Position numbers and translations under genes: made by a program
In this document: piece by piece, positions 60,036 through 64,000 of the stretch
How the letters are laid out: each line of letters starts with the position of its first letter
How positions within the stretch are numbered: the first letter of the stretch is position 1
DNA from: Zhengitettix transpicula
Taxonomy: Eukaryota; Arthropoda; Insecta; Orthoptera; Tetrigidae
NCBI GenBank assembly: GCA_037074705.1
Contig: CM073591.1
Coordinates: 38,544,587-38,608,586, forward strand
Reading direction: 5' to 3'
Length of the DNA stretch: 64,000 bases
Notes under the pieces: generated by a model
Told to the model about the DNA's origin: nothing
Database searches by the model: none
The model's input: the letters and a program-made list of their open reading frames with translations, nothing else

Positions 60036-61240
60036 TAAATGTACCAGAATTAATCCTTGTGAGCCCCACTTTATCTGGAGTGTGCTGAGCCTTTATATAT
60101 TTCTGGGTATTTCCATCCAATACTCTGACGTTTGAAGTGACGGATTCATGTACCAGCTCATGATAAGAATTTCTGAACGCTGTGTTTTCTGCTGTTCATA
60201 CACGTTTGTTTCGCAACTGCACAGAACGAACAGAAAAAATAACCCTTCAGAATGACTCAAGAAAAGTGATTGGTGCAATGTGTTGGCTTGACAGCGCAGA
60301 AAGAAAAAAATTACAGAAAATTAGAATGAAAGTTCAATTATTTTTCCATTTACTCTCTTACTTTGGCTGTAAGTATCCGTAGAATCATATATTTACAGGT
60401 AGATATGAGGATTGAAGCAGAGAAATACTTACAGAAAAGTTTGTAAGTATAAAATTAGTAGTTTCCAGAATATTCTCGTTAAAGCTGAGAGAAATACGAA
60501 ATATAAATATTTATTCATTTAAGGTAGGAACGCTTCAGAAGGTAATTAGAAAAAATGCAAAAGTATCAAGTACAGAATCGTGCACTCGACAGTATATGAA
60601 GGAAATTGAGAATTAAGTTTTCAACTGCAAGGAAAATTAATTTCCTTTTCATTATTTAACGCTATTTTTATTTTTTGAATGAGCATGATTACATTACGTA
60701 ATTACGACTGATTTCAAAGACCTGTTTGGGAAACAAAGCACCAAATAAAACTCAAAGAATCATAAGTACGTGGAGAAAATTTTGAGTTAATATCCTATCG
60801 GATGGAAAATTATCCGAAGTTTTGAGAATATAAATCGAAAGGAAAAGTTGCGGTCCTAATAGTGCATAACAATTCTGAAATTATTAATTCTTGTCAGTGA
60901 GGTTATGAAAATATTGAAGGAACATTCAATACTGACTCGATAATGATAGTGCATCAAAGTAAGTAGATTTATTAATGGAACTCACAGGTTGTGTGAAGTT
61001 TTTCCGTTTTAGTTCCTTTTTCGTCGGTTTGCTTCTTTTTAATATTAAAAACTAAAGAGAGATTTGTAATTGGCACGTTTAGAGGAAACAATAAACTATT
61101 GTTTTTCTTCAATTGGCTGTGCCAGATAAATATGATCTGCTGACTTCGATTTAATGACTGGATATATTCAAGCCTCACGAACGACTTTTTCGGATACGCC
61201 AAGAATTAAGGACTTATGGCTTACGCTGAAAGTCTGAATC
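60036..61240. other. AT-rich stretch, no gene seen
   Basis: The first 250 bases may be more of the transposase relic but are unreadable. Nothing else was seen. Confidence 0.5.
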
Positions 61241-61244
61241 TTAT

Positions 61245-61560
61245 GATCACAGTCGCTCGCGAGAAATTCCCTCTCTAAAAGTGAATTAAATATTGAGAGA
61301 TATAAAGTTCCGAAGTGTTAGTGGAAGAAAACCGAGGGAAATTAATCTCTGCAGACTGTGCCTCTGCTGACGAAACCGGACATAAATCACGGGGCGAAGT
61401 TGTGCCGAGTCCTCCTTTCGGCGTCATTACCGTATCGAACTTTCTATTTTCGAACGTTCCAGCTAAGTGGGCCTGAATCGATGACGTAATTGCGAAAGGA
61501 GGCTGCGGGTGACACTTGTCTAATATATTCTGCACAGACAGCCTTCCTCGCCAGGGACCA
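61245..61560. other. GC-richer island
   Basis: Contains GAAATTAATCTCTGCAGAC, TCGGCGTCATTACCG and GAATCGATGACGTAATTGCG. The 86-codon minus-strand frame has no recognised domain. Candidate conserved non-coding element. Confidence 0.35.
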
Positions 61561-62160
61561 TCTCCAACTGCACAGGCTCGGATAACATTTAAAATTACTT
61601 TTTTTTCAAAAAGGCAAAGAAACGCGAACGAAAAAAATTATCCCCCAGTGTGTGAACTTCTTCTGACGAAATTGATAAAGAATCAGTTGAATTTTTTACC
61701 AGAAATTGTTTTCGGAACATTTATAATGAATCACATTTGTTTATCTTCAATAATTGAAGTAAAATTAGTAGGCCCTACAGAATTAAAACTTTATGTTTTG
61801 ATTTTCGATTTGTATTTAAAAAATATGGAGTATGATAAAGAAAATCATGTGTAGTCTTCTGAACCTCTACAACAATTAATAAAGGATATTAGACAAGAAT
61901 AAGACATTCTCTCGTGACTCATAAATTCTTCACATTCGAAAGTTCATTTATTAATTTTTTGTATTGCGTCACTTATTCGAACCATTCGAATATTTATCTG
62001 GTTTTAAAAGCCATTCATTGATAAGTCATTAGTAAACGCCCAAATAGTTTCTGTAAATACCAAAATTTGAGTAAAATTTATGAAGAACCCACTTTAACCT
62101 TTAGGAGACTTCTGCTAGAGAATCTTATATATTTTCTAAGCTCTCGGGAGCTAAAGGTTT
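61561..62160. other. AT-rich stretch, no gene seen
   Basis: A 112-codon plus frame (61516-61854) runs from the island into AT-rich DNA and shows no domain. Confidence 0.5.
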
Positions 62161-62960
62161 TTCTTTATTTACCCGCTTCCCCATGGCGGTACGTTAAGTA
62201 GAACGCGATAGAAGAAAAGAAATTTAGATAGTGATACCTAGGGAATCGTGAGTCTTTCGAAAAAGAAAAAAAAAGCGAGTGAGAGCGGAAGGGTGGATGG
62301 GGTCGGTTGGAAGGAAGGGGCTACTGGCAAAAACTTTTCTAATCAGTGTTCACCGTCCATGTATAATTCACCAATTTCCTGCTCCTGGGAGAGCCGCAGA
62401 ATAAGTAGAACAGACAGAGAGAAATAAAGAAAAGGGAAATCACCCACACCCAGACCAAGAGGCGAATCTTTGACAGTACCTGTTGCTGTGTATTTACACG
62501 CTGGTTTTCTGCGTTCTCCCTAAAACCCTGTGCGGTGCGTCGTGGTGGTGGCATCGCGTGCCGTATACAATGGCCAGTCAATCGTTGCTCACAAAAACGT
62601 ATTATCGAGCTTTCCTCGTGGAGTGAAGGATTGCTTAAGCCTACAGTCACGCAACGAGGTAGCTCATCGATCCTCCCTTACCATGCGTTCGTTCGTTTCT
62701 TTATTTGAGCTGGTCTCTCCCTCCCTAGTCCCGGTATCGGCAGGTATTCCGTGTTCGTTCCTCCAACCCACGTCCACGGGGAAAATAATAATAGTAATAA
62801 TAATAGCAGCAGCACCAGAAATGCGGGGAAGAAAGGCGGAGGTGGACGTGAAAGAAAAATCGGTTCTGGAATAAAGGGGCGGATAACATGAAAACACGAA
62901 AAAATTGGGGGAGCGATCCGAGTGGACGTCATATCGACGATTGGTTTGCACGAAATAAGT
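62161..62960. other. GC-richer island
   Basis: Purine-rich at 62255-62330, with an interrupted (AAT)n(AGC)n tract around 62786-62812. Frames of 80-114 codons are open on both strands at once and lack domains. Confidence 0.3.
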
Positions 62961-63250
62961 GAGACTCACGCTACGGGAAATTATAACACTTCGTGTTCGA
63001 ATCGAAACATTCGTAGTATCTTACCCACCATATTGGAAACTGCTACTAAGGAAATGTCAACAGCATTTACTTCCATTTTGTTCAATTTTATTATACAAGC
63101 AAAATCCATCTCAGTAATTCCTCCTCTGAATGCTATAAAATTTTTCTACCTCGGAATCTGATCTCTCCTTGATCATTGTTTATTATTTGCACGTCCCAGC
63201 TCTTTTGATTATTTACTGGTTTAAAGGTTAAAAAACAAGTTTTAGCAATG
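62961..63250. other. AT-rich spacer
   Basis: Nothing was recognised. Confidence 0.5.
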
Positions 63251-63251
63251 A

Positions 63252-63672
63252 CTAGGTTTCCACAAGCAGAGGCACCTTGGCATGTTTCGCAAGGTGTATG
63301 ATCCGGGATCGCAGACCTTGGGAATACCGCAAGAGTCGTTCTCTGTTCCCTTAGGGATCAGTCGGCCAGCTGCCTCATCAACTGGTTGAGGCATGGAGAA
63401 GGAAATCCTGCGTCCCCACAGAAAACCTCCCCCGCCATCGAAAGGGCGTGGGACAAGTACTCAATGTCCGACCTACCTGATGCAGGTTTTCTAGAGTTCG
63501 TCCTGCATCACTTTTAGGCAAATATCGGGTAGGATTCTTAAACTACAGTCAGGGGGTCGTAGTTAACCTCGCTACCTTCCTCTACCAATCCGCATCTCCC
63601 CTTTCGAATCCCTTCCTACGCTACTAAAGGGGAGTTGCCACCATGTGTATTAGCCTGTTACTCTTAATAAAA
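63252..63672 (+). mobile_element. Family B retroposon, 5'-truncated copy
   Basis: Enters the unit at AGGTTTCCACA and continues through GATCGCAGACC, CAGCTGCCTCATCAACTGG, ACAGAAAACCTCCCCCGCC, CCGACCTACCTGATGCAGG and CTACTAAAGGGGAGTTGCC, ending near an A-rich AATAAAAATC. Non-coding. Confidence 0.7.
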
Positions 63673-64000
63673 ATCAGCATCGTCTATCTATAACTCCGTC
63701 TGTTTCAAATAAAAAAGTTAAATTTTTTCTAATAAAAAAGCGAATTTTGGATAAATTTAATTAACTATACGGCGAGTCTGAATCTTCAATTATGATTTGT
63801 TACGAGTGTATTCAATATACTTATAGAGATAGTTTAAGCGGAATGGATCAATAAATTGGAACAGCATTGCGCAAAGTGTCATAAAAGGATAAATATGGAA
63901 AACAAGTGGATAAGGTTTTATGTTAATTTATACGGATTCTATCAAAGGAGCACAGATTTTCAGCAAAGATTGCATATCAAAGGCTGGAAATCAAATCCAA
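63673..64000. other. AT-rich end of window
   Basis: Nothing was recognised. Confidence 0.5.

Noticed and set aside
1..64000. CRISPR array, bacterial operon, prophage or insertion sequence
   Set aside because: There are no regularly spaced direct repeats, no ribosome-binding-site-led long frames and no prokaryotic gene density; the repeats seen are of eukaryotic types.
1..64000. Telomeric TTAGG array or rRNA fragment
   Set aside because: No tandem TTAGG run and no conserved rRNA core were seen on either strand.

Overview
No intact host protein-coding gene, rRNA gene or canonical tRNA gene can be supported in this window. It reads as intergenic or intronic DNA from an animal with a large, AT-rich, repeat-laden nuclear genome. 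The mobile-element relics (jockey-type LINE reverse transcriptase, a probable mariner-type transposase tail, hAT-like termini, tRNA-derived SINEs) and the dinucleotide tracts point to an arthropod, most likely an insect; this is an inference and I cannot name the species. Every open frame is short, overlaps others on both strands, and lacks a recognisable host domain.

Two kinds of sequence alternate. The AT-rich background carries decayed mobile elements. Repeat family A (about 2.4, 4.1, 21.3, 35.2, 46.9, 47.6 and 50.2 kb) consists of hairpin-like elements sharing CACAACGTTTC and CTTCAGGTG-type blocks; the 2.4 kb copy has an exact 12-bp flanking duplication. Repeat family B (30.0, 30.2-30.8, 41.2-41.7, 48.1 and 63.3 kb) has an A-rich 3' end and includes a partial and a full copy in tandem. 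Repeat family C (4.7, 24.9 and 41.9 kb) is tRNA-like, and two of its copies are head-to-head foldbacks. A tRNA-derived SINE occurs at 13.3 and 34.0 kb, the latter nested inside a hAT-like element. A jockey relic lies at 31.1-32.0 kb and a shorter one at 15.6 kb.

Every 2-5 kb the background is interrupted by GC-richer islands of 200-900 bp (about 1.5, 8.5, 10.7, 14.5, 16.2, 18.9, 20.3, 22.5, 26.2, 29.0, 32.9, 35.9, 38.2, 53.6, 55.0, 56.9, 59.4, 61.4 and 62.6 kb). They are rich in TAATTA-like cores, GAGAG runs, GCCAT/ATGGC motifs and E-boxes. They look like candidate conserved non-coding or cis-regulatory elements of the sort that surround developmental genes, but this needs cross-species alignment.

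The most unusual signal is at 53.9-56.6 kb. An 89-bp block is repeated in inverted orientation 1 kb away (78 of 89 bases identical, no gaps). The block beside its second copy is then repeated in direct orientation 1.5 kb further on. These duplicated, island-associated blocks do not look like any repeat family named above.
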